Source: RPQJ01 sp963698735 (GTDB lineage Bacteria > Pseudomonadota > Gammaproteobacteria > Steroidobacterales > Steroidobacteraceae). Taken from it: 64,000 nt of DNA. The DNA lies in contig CAVOSA010000008.1 of the NCBI GenBank assembly GCA_963698735.1, positions 62,001 through 126,000 of the forward strand. The letters are read 5' to 3'. Below, piece by piece: positions 51,347 through 60,546 of this stretch; position 1 is the stretch's first letter, and each line of letters begins with the position of its first letter. The notes under the pieces were generated by a model that was given only the letters and a program-made list of their open reading frames with translations, did no database searches and had not been told where the DNA came from. The position numbers were made by a program, and so were the translations under genes.

Positions 51347-53182
51347 ATGCGTCCGGTCCTGCCCGCCCTGCTGCTGCTCGCCCTGCCCCTGTCCGTGCCG
51401 GTCCACGCGCAGGATAAAACGAGCACTGCCAAGGACTTGCATGTGCTTTTCGACGCCGAATGGGAGCGCGGCCTGCGCGAAAACCCGGTCGGCGCCACCT
51501 ACATCGGCGACCACCGGTATGACGACCAGTGGCCGGACCTCTCCCCGGCCGCCCTGAAGGCCTCCTATGAAGGCGACAAGGCGGTCATCGCCGAGCTCGA
51601 CAAGATCGACCCGCAGCAGCTGACCCCGGCGAACCAGCTCAACCGCGACCTGTTCCGCCGCCAGTACCAGGCCAGCATCGACACCTACGACTACGGCTCG
51701 CAGTACACGCCGCTCTCGCAGCGCGGCGGGCTCTCGTCGATGCACCGCGTGGCGGACGTCGTCGTGTTCAAGACGGCCAAGGACTACGAGCAGTGGCTCG
51801 CCCGCATGCGCACCATCGACAAGCTCGTCGACCAGAACATCGACCTCATGCGCGAGGGCGTGAAACGCGGCCAGGTGCCGCCGAAGATCATCATGCAGCG
51901 CGTGCCGCCGCAGCTCGACAAGCAGATCGTCACGGATCCCACGAAGAGCCCGTTCTACCAGGCGTTCGCGAAGATGCCGGATTCCATTCCCGCATCGGAA
52001 CAGGCGCGACTGCAGGCGGCTGCGCGTGATGCGATCACGACGAAGATCGTGCCGTCTTACACCAGGCTGAAGCAGTACGTCGTGAACGATTACCTGCCCA
52101 GGAGCCGCGACACCGTCGGCCTGTGGGACACGCCGAACGGCGAGGCACGCTACGCCGAACTCGCGCGCTTCTACACGACGACCAACCTGACGCCCGACGA
52201 AATCCACGAGATCGGCCTCAAGGAAGTCGCGCGCATCCGCGGCGAGATGATGAAGGTCATCGCGAAGACCGGCTTCCAGGGCAGCTTCGACGAATTCCTG
52301 ACCTACCTGCGCACGGACCCGAAGTTCCGCTACACCGATCCGAAGGACCTGCTCGAGGCCTACGAGGCGATGGCTAAGCGCGTCGACCCGCTGCTGCCGC
52401 AGTACTTCGGCAAGCTGCCGCGCATGCCCTACGGCGTGCGCCCGATCGCCGAGCAGATTGCGCCCGACACGACGACGGCGTACTACCAGGGCCCGGCGAT
52501 GGACGGCAAGCGCGCGGGTTACTACTACGTAAACCTCTACAAGCCCGAGGAACGCCCAAAATACGAAATCCCGGTGCTGACGATCCACGAGGCCGTGCCG
52601 GGCCACCACCTGCAGATCTCGCTCGCGCAGGAACTCGGCGAGCTGCCGAAATTCCGCCGCGACTTCGAGGCCACTGCGTTCGTCGAGGGCTGGGCGCTCT
52701 ACAGCGAGAGCCTCGGCGAGGAGATGGGCTTCTACGAGGACCCGTACGACAAGTTCGGTCAGCTGACGTACGAGATGTGGCGCGCCGTGCGCCTCGTCGT
52801 CGACACCGGCCTCCACCACAAGCGCTGGTCGCGGCAGCAGGCCATTGATTACTTCAAGGCCAACGCGGCGAAGACCGAGCTCGACATCATCAACGAGATC
52901 GATCGCTACATCGGCAACCCGGGCCAGGCGCTCGCGTACAAGATCGGCGAACTGAAGATCAAGCAGCTGCGTGCCGAGGCGACGCAACAGCTGGGCGACC
53001 GGTTCGACATCCGCGCGTTCCACGACGTGGTGCTGGGCAGCGGCGCCATTCCGCTCGACGTGCTCGAAGCCAACGTGCATCACTGGATCGACGAGACCAA
53101 GGCCGCTAACGCGGCATCCACCGCTAACGCGGCATCCACCGCCTCCGCGGCATCCACGGCGGCCCCGGCAGCCGCGAAGTAG
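51347..53182 (+). CDS. DUF885 family exported metallopeptidase-like protein
   Basis: Exported protein of 611 residues. It has a signal peptide (to VHAQ, about residue 21) and a mainly helical DUF885 domain resembling zinc carboxypeptidases. The putative metal site is TIHEAVPGHHLQ with the downstream Glu in FVEGWALYSE, both typical of the family. The natural substrate is unknown. The last 26 residues are a low-complexity Ala/Ser/Thr/Asn tail encoded by an 18-base tandem repeat. ispG starts 9 bases after the stop. Confidence 0.9.
   Translation: MRPVLPALLLLALPLSVPVHAQDKTSTAKDLHVLFDAEWERGLRENPVGATYIGDHRYDDQWPDLSPAALKASYEGDKAVIAELDKIDPQQLTPANQLNRDLFRRQYQASIDTYDYGSQYTPLSQRGGLSSMHRVADVVVFKTAKDYEQWLARMRTIDKLVDQNIDLMREGVKRGQVPPKIIMQRVPPQLDKQIVTDPTKSPFYQAFAKMPDSIPASEQARLQAAARDAITTKIVPSYTRLKQYVVNDYLPRSRDTVGLWDTPNGEARYAELARFYTTTNLTPDEIHEIGLKEVARIRGEMMKVIAKTGFQGSFDEFLTYLRTDPKFRYTDPKDLLEAYEAMAKRVDPLLPQYFGKLPRMPYGVRPIAEQIAPDTTTAYYQGPAMDGKRAGYYYVNLYKPEERPKYEIPVLTIHEAVPGHHLQISLAQELGELPKFRRDFEATAFVEGWALYSESLGEEMGFYEDPYDKFGQLTYEMWRAVRLVVDTGLHHKRWSRQQAIDYFKANAAKTELDIINEIDRYIGNPGQALAYKIGELKIKQLRAEATQQLGDRFDIRAFHDVVLGSGAIPLDVLEANVHHWIDETKAANAASTANAASTASAASTAAPAAAK
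53105..53158 (+). repeat. 18-base tandem repeat, three units, at the end of the DUF885 gene
   Basis: GCTAACGCGGCATCCACC occurs twice exactly (53105-53122, 53123-53140), and a third unit GCCTCCGCGGCATCCACG (53141-53158) differs at three positions. It keeps the reading frame (ANAAST, ANAAST, ASAAST), so copy-number change would alter tail length without a frameshift. Confidence 0.9.
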
Positions 53183-53191
53183 AATCGCGCC

Positions 53192-54415
53192 ATGAGCAGC
53201 CCGATCGCCCGCCGCCAGAGCACACCCGTCCGCATCGGTCCGGTCACTGTCGGCGGCGGCTCGCCCATCGTCGTGCAGTCGATGACCAACACGGACACGG
53301 CGGACGTCGAAGGCACGGCGCTGCAGATCCGTGCGCTCGCAGTCGCGGGCTCGGAACTCGTGCGCGTCACGGTGAACACCGACGAAGCGGCGGCGGCCGT
53401 GCCGCTCATCGTCGAGCGGCTGGCGCAGCTCGGCGTGTCGGTGCCGATCGTGGGCGATTTCCACTTCAACGGCCACAAGCTGCTGCGCGAGAACCCCGCC
53501 TGTGCCGAGGCGCTCGCGAAGTACCGCATCAACCCCGGCAACGTAGGTCGCGGCAGCAAGCGCGACCCGCAGTTCACCGAGATGGTCGAGACGGCCTGTC
53601 GGTACGACAAGCCGGTGCGCATCGGGGTCAACTGGGGCAGCCTCGACCAGGACCTGCTCACGCGCTTGATGGACGAGAACTCGAAGCTGGCGCAGCCGCT
53701 GGAGGCAAACGACGTCGTGCGTGAAGCACTGGTGGTCTCCGCACTCGAGAGCGCTGCTCGCGCCGAAGAGATCGGCCTGCCGCACGACCGCATCGTGATC
53801 TCGTGCAAGGTCAGTGGCGTGCAGGACTTGATCGGCGTCTACCGCAACATCGCGCGCCGCTGTGATTACGCACTGCACCTCGGCCTGACTGAGGCGGGCA
53901 TGGGTTCAAAAGGCATCGTGGCCTCGACTGCAGGCATGTCGGTGCTGCTGCAGGAAGGCATCGGCGACACGATCCGCGTCTCGCTCACGCCCGAGCCCAA
54001 CGGTGATCGCACGCAGGAAGTGATCGTTGCGCAGGAGATCCTGCAGACGATGGGCCTGCGGTCCTTTACCCCGATGGTGATCGCGTGTCCGGGCTGCGGC
54101 CGCACGACCTCGACGTATTTCCAGCAGCTTGCGCAGGACATCCAGTCGCACCTGCGGCACCGCATGCCGGAATGGCGCAAGCGCTATGCCGGCGTCGAGC
54201 AGATGACGGTGGCCGTGATGGGATGCGTCGTAAACGGCCCGGGCGAGAGCAAGCACGCGAACCTCGGCATCAGCCTGCCGGGAACGGGTGAGCGCCCGGT
54301 GGCGCCGGTCTACATCGACGGCGAGAAGGGCCCGACGCTCAAGGGCGAACGCATCGCCGAAGAATTCCAGCAACTGGTCGAGGAATACGTCGCGCGGACC
54401 TACGGCCGCGCCTGA
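53192..54415 (+). CDS. ispG: (E)-4-hydroxy-3-methylbut-2-enyl-diphosphate synthase IspG
   Basis: Iron-sulfur enzyme of the MEP isoprenoid pathway that converts MEcPP to HMBPP. It has 407 residues. The N-terminal TIM barrel starts PVRIGPVTVGGGSPIVVQSMTNTDT (partly quoted: SPIVVQSMTN). The [4Fe-4S] ligands are in ACPGCGRT and MGCVVNGPGE, with the Glu ligand following. It is downstream of the DUF885 gene by 9 bases. Confidence 0.96.
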   Translation: MSSPIARRQSTPVRIGPVTVGGGSPIVVQSMTNTDTADVEGTALQIRALAVAGSELVRVTVNTDEAAAAVPLIVERLAQLGVSVPIVGDFHFNGHKLLRENPACAEALAKYRINPGNVGRGSKRDPQFTEMVETACRYDKPVRIGVNWGSLDQDLLTRLMDENSKLAQPLEANDVVREALVVSALESAARAEEIGLPHDRIVISCKVSGVQDLIGVYRNIARRCDYALHLGLTEAGMGSKGIVASTAGMSVLLQEGIGDTIRVSLTPEPNGDRTQEVIVAQEILQTMGLRSFTPMVIACPGCGRTTSTYFQQLAQDIQSHLRHRMPEWRKRYAGVEQMTVAVMGCVVNGPGESKHANLGISLPGTGERPVAPVYIDGEKGPTLKGERIAEEFQQLVEEYVARTYGRA

Positions 54416-54460
54416 ACAGCCTGCGCGGCCTTGCCGTCAGCCTCGCGGCGCCGTCACGCC

Positions 54461-54931
54461 TCAGGACCGGCCCTGCAACTGCAGCATCGCCAGCGTGAGG
54501 TCGTCACCCTGGCCATTGAAGTACTTCCTGAGCAGTCGCTCGAAGATCGATTCCGGCCCGGCCGCCTGCGCGAAGAGAGTGAGGCTGGACCGCAACTTCA
54601 GGTCGTCCGGAGACCGGAAAATATCGAAGGCAGAATGCCTGGGATCCAACGAGTCCAGGGCTTCAGCGCACTGCTGCAGGTGTGCGCCGAGCACAGGGTG
54701 CGCAAGATAGGCCCGCGCTTCGTCGATGCCGGTGATGCCATAACGTATGGCAACCGCGCTGTAGCCGAGTCCCGCCAGCTGCGGGAACACGAACCACATC
54801 CAATGCGACTGCTTGCAGCCGCTGCGGAGCTCGGCGATGGCGCGCTCGTGGACGCCGCCCGCCTGGGCCGCGACGAAACGCTCGAGATCGAAGGAAGCCG
54901 CCCTTCCTGGCGCATGCAGCGAGTCAGTCAC
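54461..54931 (-). CDS. DUF1810 family protein
   Basis: Cytoplasmic protein of 156 residues. The family core is FDLERFVAAQAGGVHERAIAELRSGCKQSHWMWFVFPQLAGLG (recognised by GCKQSHWMWFVFPQ) and GHPVL-like AHPVLGAHLQQC. The function is unknown. GTG 54931 overlaps the stop of the upstream membrane-anchored protein by 4 bases. Confidence 0.88.
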   Translation of the reverse strand: MTDSLHAPGRAASFDLERFVAAQAGGVHERAIAELRSGCKQSHWMWFVFPQLAGLGYSAVAIRYGITGIDEARAYLAHPVLGAHLQQCAEALDSLDPRHSAFDIFRSPDDLKLRSSLTLFAQAAGPESIFERLLRKYFNGQGDDLTLAMLQLQGRS

Positions 54932-55437
54932 CGGGGCCTCACCCAGATCCAGTCGGCCAGCCAGACGCCGTCGCGACTGACGTCGGGGCAGTGCGTCGCA
55001 ATGTAGGACTGCTGCTTCTCGATATCCGACGGGGCACTGTGGGCAGTCGGCCGCTGCAGGTTCTGCAGCTTCTCGCGCGCCTCCCTGCAGCCCGGGCTCA
55101 GGGCCTCGAACAACTCGCTGGCCCGCCGTTTCTGCGACGCAAGCACGTCGGGCTCATCGCTGCAGTTAGCATCGCGCTCGCTGCTCAACCGCGCGATTTC
55201 CGCCGGACGATCGCGATCGTTCAGATAGGTCCGGTCGTTGCCGGGCCCCGGCTTGTAGACCTTCCAGTCGCCGGCCAGCACCTCCAGCTGGAACAGCGCG
55301 TCGACACAGCGCGTATCTTCGGGGGACGCACTTGCCGTGTCGGCAACATCGACCCAACTGTAGGTCGTGCCCAGGAGCAACGGCACCAACAGGATCACCG
55401 CAATCTTCAATACCCATCGGTCGCGAGCCTTGCGCAT
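54928..55437 (-). CDS. membrane-anchored or exported protein of unknown function
   Basis: 169 residues from ATG 55437. An N-terminal hydrophobic segment (IAVILLVPLLLG) after a basic start is a signal anchor. The rest is soluble, with Cys in TRCVDAL, NCSDEP, GCREAR and HCPDVS, a spacing that could form two disulfides. I recognise no family. It is coupled to the DUF1810 gene by overlap. The 289 bases upstream to the outer-membrane-protein gene hold no feature I can support. Confidence 0.65.
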   Translation of the reverse strand: MRKARDRWVLKIAVILLVPLLLGTTYSWVDVADTASASPEDTRCVDALFQLEVLAGDWKVYKPGPGNDRTYLNDRDRPAEIARLSSERDANCSDEPDVLASQKRRASELFEALSPGCREAREKLQNLQRPTAHSAPSDIEKQQSYIATHCPDVSRDGVWLADWIWVRPR

Positions 55438-55726
55438 GACAGCCCTCCCGCACGATCCGATGCGAGCAGTATCCGCGCGGCATGGACGCGGCCGCAATAC
55501 GGCCCGACCGAGAGCCATGACAGTTCCGACTGAGATCGATCCGCATCCGACTCGAGCCAGTGAGCTGTTGGAACTCCGTATTGCGACCCGGGACACGACC
55601 CGAGGAAAATTTTCACTACGACAGCGCCGGCACCCGGCGCAACCGCTCGGACGTTGGCGCGGCTCGAGCCACGCGCGATTCAACCAGCCACGCGGTCGAC
55701 AGTCTCGATAGCAGGGAGTGCCCGAT

Positions 55727-56464
55727 ATGTCAGCCTGTTTCAGAAGCATGGTGTTGAGCCTTGGGCTGTGCGTGGTCGCGAGCCCGGTGAATGCGGCCGA
55801 GTGGAAGCATGAGATCGCCCCCTACCTCTGGGGCTCGTCGATGCAAGGCACCGTCGGGATCGGCACCCTTACGGCAGAGACCGACCTGAGCTTCTCGGAC
55901 ATCCTGGACAACCTGGAATTCGGCTTCATGGGTACGTACCGCGCCTCCACGGATCGCTACTCCATCACGGTCGATGCGATTTACATGGGCCTCGGCGTGA
56001 CCGAGAAAGGGCCGGGCGGTGTTTTGAAAGCCGACATCGACATGGACCAGGTCGGGCTAGAGGGCGACTTCGGCTACGCCTTGACCGATCGATTCACGGT
56101 ACTGGCCGGCCTGCGTTACGTGGACCTCGAGACCCAGGTCGAGGTCGGCGGCCCGCTCGGCAACGAGCGATCGAGCCGCGAGCAGCAGAGCTGGATAGAC
56201 CCGGTCATTGGCGCGCAATACGCGTGGCCGTTCGCGGACGAATGGTCGTTGAACCTGCGCGGTGACATCGGTGGGTTTGGCGTCGGTTCCGACTTCGCCT
56301 GGCAGGCGATTGCGACACTGCGCTGGCAGTTCTCGCCGCGCACGGGCGTTGGCCTGGCCTATCGCCATCTCGACATGGATTACGAGGACGGCAAGGGCGC
56401 CAACCGCTTCCTGTACGACGTGGCCACGTCAGGCCCGGCGCTGGGCGTCGTCTTCACGTTCTGA
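55727..56464 (+). CDS. outer-membrane beta-barrel protein
   Basis: 245 residues from ATG 55727, which has GGGAG 8 bases upstream (a GTG at 55718 is less likely). A signal peptide ending VNAAEWK is followed by alternating amphipathic strands (ITVDAIYMGLGV, FTVLAGLRYVDLETQVEV, WSLNLRGDIGGFGVG, GVGLAYRHLDMDY; parts quoted). It ends in VVFTF with the terminal Phe needed for Bam-dependent insertion. About eight strands are likely. Function unknown; such proteins are often annotated as porin-like. Confidence 0.8.
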   Translation: MSACFRSMVLSLGLCVVASPVNAAEWKHEIAPYLWGSSMQGTVGIGTLTAETDLSFSDILDNLEFGFMGTYRASTDRYSITVDAIYMGLGVTEKGPGGVLKADIDMDQVGLEGDFGYALTDRFTVLAGLRYVDLETQVEVGGPLGNERSSREQQSWIDPVIGAQYAWPFADEWSLNLRGDIGGFGVGSDFAWQAIATLRWQFSPRTGVGLAYRHLDMDYEDGKGANRFLYDVATSGPALGVVFTF

Positions 56465-56480
56465 GCGAACTTCCACTGCG

Positions 56481-56512
56481 GCGGCGGTCCGGTGCAACTC
56501 CGGGACCGCCGC
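56481..56512. terminator. hairpin between convergent genes
   Basis: GCGGCGGTCC (56481-56490) pairs perfectly with GGACCGCCGC (56503-56512). It sits between the stops of the outer-membrane-protein gene and the DUF202 gene and could serve both. There is no T-run. Confidence 0.5.
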
Positions 56513-56516
56513 TGCG

Positions 56517-56990
56517 TCAATGGAACGGTCCCACGCCGAACACCATGCTCACGATCGCAAAGAGCCCGATCGTGAGCAACAGCAGCGCGACGACGAGCGT
56601 CAGCGACACCGGAAACCTTGTCTCGCCGTGGATGAGCCCGTCGCGTTTCAGCTCGATGCGCAGGCGCCGCAGCTCGACCATGTATCTCACGTGGTAGCCG
56701 ATGCCCAGGGCGAGCATCAGGATGCCGAGCAGCACCAGCGCCTTGCCGAAGTTCCCGGCCGCATAGGCGCTTTTCACGACCTGCATCTCGTGCAGCTTCT
56801 GGAACACCTGGAAGATCGTGAAGCCGAAGCCGATCAGTGACAGCGAGGTGCGGATGACCGACATCAGCGTCCGGTCGGCGGACATGCGCGTGCGCTGGAA
56901 CGACATGCCGGTACGTCGTGCCGACAGGTCGGTCGAGATGTCAGCCAGCTTCGCTCTAGCAGCAGCGTCTACGTCGGGATGGTTGTCCAT
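56517..56990 (-). CDS. DUF202 (YidH-like) membrane protein
   Basis: 157 residues with three membrane segments. The soluble N-terminal region LSARRTGMSFQRTRMSADRTLMSVIRTSLSLIGFGFTIFQ contains the RT-x-M-S-x-D-R-T-L-x-x-x-R-T-S core that defines DUF202 (seen as RMSADRTLMSVIRTSLS). The function is unknown. It follows the DUF1622 gene by 15 bases. Confidence 0.9.
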   Translation of the reverse strand: MDNHPDVDAAARAKLADISTDLSARRTGMSFQRTRMSADRTLMSVIRTSLSLIGFGFTIFQVFQKLHEMQVVKSAYAAGNFGKALVLLGILMLALGIGYHVRYMVELRRLRIELKRDGLIHGETRFPVSLTLVVALLLLTIGLFAIVSMVFGVGPFH

Positions 56991-57005
56991 CGGCTGTTTC
57001 TCCGG

Positions 57006-57395
57006 CTAAGCACTCTGCTGCGGGCGGCCCGGGCTTGATTCCGACGGCTCGCGCGCCTGCTGCAACCGCCGGGTCGTCTCCATTTCGTGATCCAGAAAAT
57101 AACTGAGGAACGTGCGGATCGCCGCCACTGCCGCGAGCCGGCCCAACTCGTTCCAGCTCGGCGCGAACGACGTGCTCACGACATCGGCCGCCAGCTGGAA
57201 GGTAAGGCCGGCCACGAGCCAATGCGCGTAATCGAGCGAAATCACCCGCTTCTCGACCTGGCCCCGGCGCGTCGCGATCGTGATCCGGCCGAAGTCGAGC
57301 AGCGCCTTGGCGCTGCCGACCGCGATGATGACGATCGCGATGCCCTCGATGACCAGGGCGACGCAGCGGGCAAACTCGTGCAGCAACGCTTCCAT
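57006..57395 (-). CDS. DUF1622 membrane protein
   Basis: 129 residues from ATG 57395 with two to three hydrophobic segments. LDFGRITIATRRGQVEKR and LDYAHWLVAGLTFQLAADVV are DUF1622 stretches. The function is unknown. It starts 8 bases downstream of the first sulfatase gene and is probably co-transcribed with it. Confidence 0.85.
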   Translation of the reverse strand: MEALLHEFARCVALVIEGIAIVIIAVGSAKALLDFGRITIATRRGQVEKRVISLDYAHWLVAGLTFQLAADVVSTSFAPSWNELGRLAAVAAIRTFLSYFLDHEMETTRRLQQAREPSESSPGRPQQSA

Positions 57396-57403
57396 GTAAC
57401 TGC

Positions 57404-58951
57404 TCAGTGACCGGCGCCGCCGATCGCCGCCTGCATCTTCTCCAGCGCCTGGTCGATGGTGAACGACGCTGCCCGTTGCCGCGGTGGATATTCCCTGAAC
57501 GTCTGCAGGAACTCCTCGACGATGCCGGAGGCGGCCGCCAGCATGTACGTCTTTCCCAGGAACCACTCGTAGTAGGTGTTCGACGTCGTGTCGGCGCGCT
57601 CCAGCGGGTCAGTTCGCAGGTTGAAGAGTTTCGGCATGCGCAGCGGCACGAAGGGTTCTGCCCACACCTTCATCGTCCCCACGCAGCGCTGTTCCATGAA
57701 GACGACCTTCCAGTTGTCGAAGCGCACCGCGACCAGGTCGCCATCGTCGTTGAAGTAGATGAGCCCCTTGCGCGGACTCTCCACGCCCCGCTCGGTCAGG
57801 AACGGCAGCAGGTCGAAGCCGTCGATGTGCACCTTGAACCGCTTGCCAGCCGCGTCGTAGCCCTTCAGCAGCTTCGCGACGATTTCAGGCTCGCCCGCCA
57901 TCGCGAGGAAGGTCGGCAGCCAGTCGTGGTGCTGGACGATCTCGTTGGTGACGAAGCCCGCAGGCACCATGCCCGGCCAGCGCACCAGCAGCGGAATGCG
58001 GAATGCGCCTTCCCAGTTGGTGTTCTTTTCGCTGCGGAACGGCGTCATGGCGCCGTCGGGCCAGCTGTTCATGTGCGGCCCGTTGTCGGTGCTGTACATG
58101 ACGAAGGTGTCGTCGGCGATGCCGAGGTCGTCGAGCAGGTCGAGCAGCTGGCCCACTTGGCGGTCGTGATCGATCATCGTGTCGTGATACGGCGATTGCC
58201 AGCGGCCCGCCTGGCCAAGGCTCTCCGGCTTGGTGTGCGTCCGCCAGTGCATGTGAGTCGTGTTGACCCAGCAGAAGAACGGTTTGCCGGCCGCATGCTG
58301 CCGCTTCATGAAGTCGCCGGCAGCCGCGACGAACTCGTCATCGCAGGTTTCCATGCGCTTGCTAGTCAGTGCACCCGTGTCTTCGATCTTCTGCTTGCCG
58401 ATCCGGCCCCAGCGCGGCTGCTCCGTCGGGTCGTCCACGTCGGTCGCCCAGCAATGCAGCACGCCGCGCGGCCCGAAGGCCGCCTTGAACTTCGGGAACT
58501 GCTTCGGGTCCGGATAGTCGCGGTCCTCGGGCTCTTCCTCCGCGTTGAGGTGATAGAGGTTGCCGAAGAACTCGTCGAATCCGTGCACCGTCGGCAGGTA
58601 CTTGTTCATGTCGCCGAGGTGGTTCTTGCCGAACTGGCCGGTCGCGTACCCTTGCCCCTTCAGCAGCTCGGCGATCGTCGGGTCCTCCGGCTGCAGGCCG
58701 ACATCCATGCCGGGGGCGCCGACTTTCGACAGGCCCGTGCGGAAGACGCTTTGACCGGTGATGAATGCGGCCCGACCGGCGGTGCAGCTCTGCTCGCCGT
58801 AGGAGTCCGTGAACAGCATGCCTTCGGCCGCAAGGCGGTCGATGCTGGGCGTGCGGTACCCCATCATGCCGCGGCTGTAGCACGAGAGATTCCAGATGCC
58901 GATGTCGTCACCCCAGATGACGAGGATGTTGGGTTTTCTTGCCTCTGCCAT
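57404..58951 (-). CDS. Cys-type sulfatase (arylsulfatase family S1)
   Basis: 515 residues. Metal-binding Asp15-Asp16 are in NILVIWGDDIGIWN, and the formylglycine motif is Cys56 in SCTAGRAAF (C-x-A-x-R). GQFGKNHLGD and TDNGPHMNSWPDG carry further active-site residues. No signal peptide is seen, so it may be cytoplasmic. Cys56 must be oxidised to formylglycine, and the maturase encoded at 60547 is the obvious enzyme. It acts on an unknown sulfate ester. It lies 57 bases downstream of a close paralogue. Confidence 0.92.
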   Translation of the reverse strand: MAEARKPNILVIWGDDIGIWNLSCYSRGMMGYRTPSIDRLAAEGMLFTDSYGEQSCTAGRAAFITGQSVFRTGLSKVGAPGMDVGLQPEDPTIAELLKGQGYATGQFGKNHLGDMNKYLPTVHGFDEFFGNLYHLNAEEEPEDRDYPDPKQFPKFKAAFGPRGVLHCWATDVDDPTEQPRWGRIGKQKIEDTGALTSKRMETCDDEFVAAAGDFMKRQHAAGKPFFCWVNTTHMHWRTHTKPESLGQAGRWQSPYHDTMIDHDRQVGQLLDLLDDLGIADDTFVMYSTDNGPHMNSWPDGAMTPFRSEKNTNWEGAFRIPLLVRWPGMVPAGFVTNEIVQHHDWLPTFLAMAGEPEIVAKLLKGYDAAGKRFKVHIDGFDLLPFLTERGVESPRKGLIYFNDDGDLVAVRFDNWKVVFMEQRCVGTMKVWAEPFVPLRMPKLFNLRTDPLERADTTSNTYYEWFLGKTYMLAAASGIVEEFLQTFREYPPRQRAASFTIDQALEKMQAAIGGAGH

Positions 58952-59008
58952 GTCAGTCTCCTTTCACGCGGCGCACGCGCGGCTACGCGACGCTGCTGCC
59001 GCTTGATC

Positions 59009-60528
59009 TCACTTGCCGGCGCCTGCACCGTGCTCGAGCTGCCGCATCACCTGGTCGATGTTGAAGCTCGCGGACTTCTGCCGCTGCGGGAACTCCTTGA
59101 ACGACTGCAGGAAGTATCCGACCAGCGTCTGCATCGGTACGAAGGCCCAGCACTTGTCTGCCATCCAACGCGCGGCCATCGGTGACTCGGCGAAGTTCAC
59201 CTGGGCCTCGAACGGGTCCATGCGCAGGTTGGTGATCTTTGGGAAGGCCTGCGGCAGCGGCGGGCCGCCGTAGAGCCAGTCGCCCGGGAGCGCGAACGTG
59301 GCCTTCCAGTCGCGCACGCGCACGGCGTTGAGGTTGCCGCTGTCGTCGAAGTAGAAGATCTCCTGGCGCTGCCCGGGTTCCTTGCCCGCGAGCAGCTCGC
59401 GCTGGTCGTAACCGTCGAGGTGCACCTTGAAGGTCTTGCCATTCGCTGCGTGGCCCTGCTTGAGCTTCTCCTTGACGTCGGGCTCGCCGGCCGCCGCCAG
59501 CAGCGTCACCGCCCAGTCCTCGAGGGAGAACAGTCCGTTGATGACCGTGCCGGGCTTGACGACGCCCGGCCAGCGGACGACGGACGGAACGCGGAAGCCG
59601 CCTTCCCAGGTGCCGCCCTTCTCGCCGTGGAACGGCGACGTGCCGCCGTCGGGCCAGGTGAACTTCTCGGCGCCGTTGTCGGTCGAGAACACCACGATCG
59701 TGTTTTCGGCGACGCCAAGTTCGTCGAGCTTGGCCAGCAGCGCGCCGACGATGTCGTCGAGCTGCTTCATGCCGTCGGCATAGAGGCCGTAGCCCGTGCT
59801 GCTATCGTACTTCGGGCCCAGCCGCGTCCACACGTGCATGCGGGTCGAGTTGTGCCAGACGAAGAATGGTTTGCCCGCCTTGACGGCGCGTTCCATGAAA
59901 TCCAGTGAGCCGGCGAGGAACTCCTCGTCCACGGTCTCCATGCGCTTGCGCGTGATCGGACCGGTGTCCTCGATCGTCTGCTTGCCGACACGCCCGAAGC
60001 GCGGGTCAATCGTCGGGTCGTCGACATTCGTGGCTTTGCAGCGCAGCGCACCACGCGGGCCGAAGCGCTGCTTGAACTTCGGTTCCTTCGGATACTGCGG
60101 GTCCTCCGGCTCCTCCTCGGCGTTCAGGTGGTAGAGGTTGCCGAAGAACTCGTCGAACCCGTGCACCGTCGGCAGGTACTCGTTGCGGTCGCCAAGGTGG
60201 TTCTTGCCGAACTGGCCCGTCATGTAGCCGTGGTTCTTCAGCAGGTCGGCAATGGTCGGGTCCTCCGGCCGCAGGCCGAGTTCGGCGCCCGGCAACCCGA
60301 CCTTCAGCAGTCCGGTGCGGAACGGGTGCTGCCCCGTGATGAACGCAGCCCGGCCGGCCGTGCAGCTCTGCTGCCCGTAGCAGTCGGTGAAGATCGTCCC
60401 TCCGCCGCGATGCGGTCGATGTTCGGCGTGCGGCCGCCCATCATGCCGCGGTGATAGCAGGAGAGGTTCCAGATGCCGATATCGTCACCCCAGATGACGA
60501 GAATGTTGGGTTTGGTCGATTTGGTCAT
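59009..60528 (-). pseudogene. second Cys-type sulfatase, frameshifted near the N terminus
   Basis: Paralogue of the 57404 gene. The start ATG 60528 reads KPNILVIWGDDIGIWNLSCY up to RIAAEG, then leaves the frame. The next frame continues TIFTDCYGQQSCTAGRAAFITGQ and runs intact to the stop. One missing base in the run 60398-60400 explains it; the corrected protein has about 506 residues with the formylglycine Cys at position 56. As the sequence stands, the catalytic Cys cannot be joined to the start codon. The same metal and active-site motifs as the neighbour are present (DNGAEKFTWPDGG, GKNHLGD). Either newly inactivated or an assembly error. Confidence 0.87.
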
Positions 60529-60546
60529 TGCCGTCTCCCTTGCGCG

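Noticed and set aside
51329..53878. 849-codon open frame on the minus strand opposite the DUF885 and ispG genes
   Set aside because: Its sequence is low-complexity Arg/Asp/Val/Leu typical of antisense frames in GC-rich genes. Both plus-strand genes have intact family motifs.
57407..59185. 592-codon plus-strand open frame opposite the sulfatases
   Set aside because: Antisense shadow spanning two sulfatase genes and a gap, with no recognisable motif.
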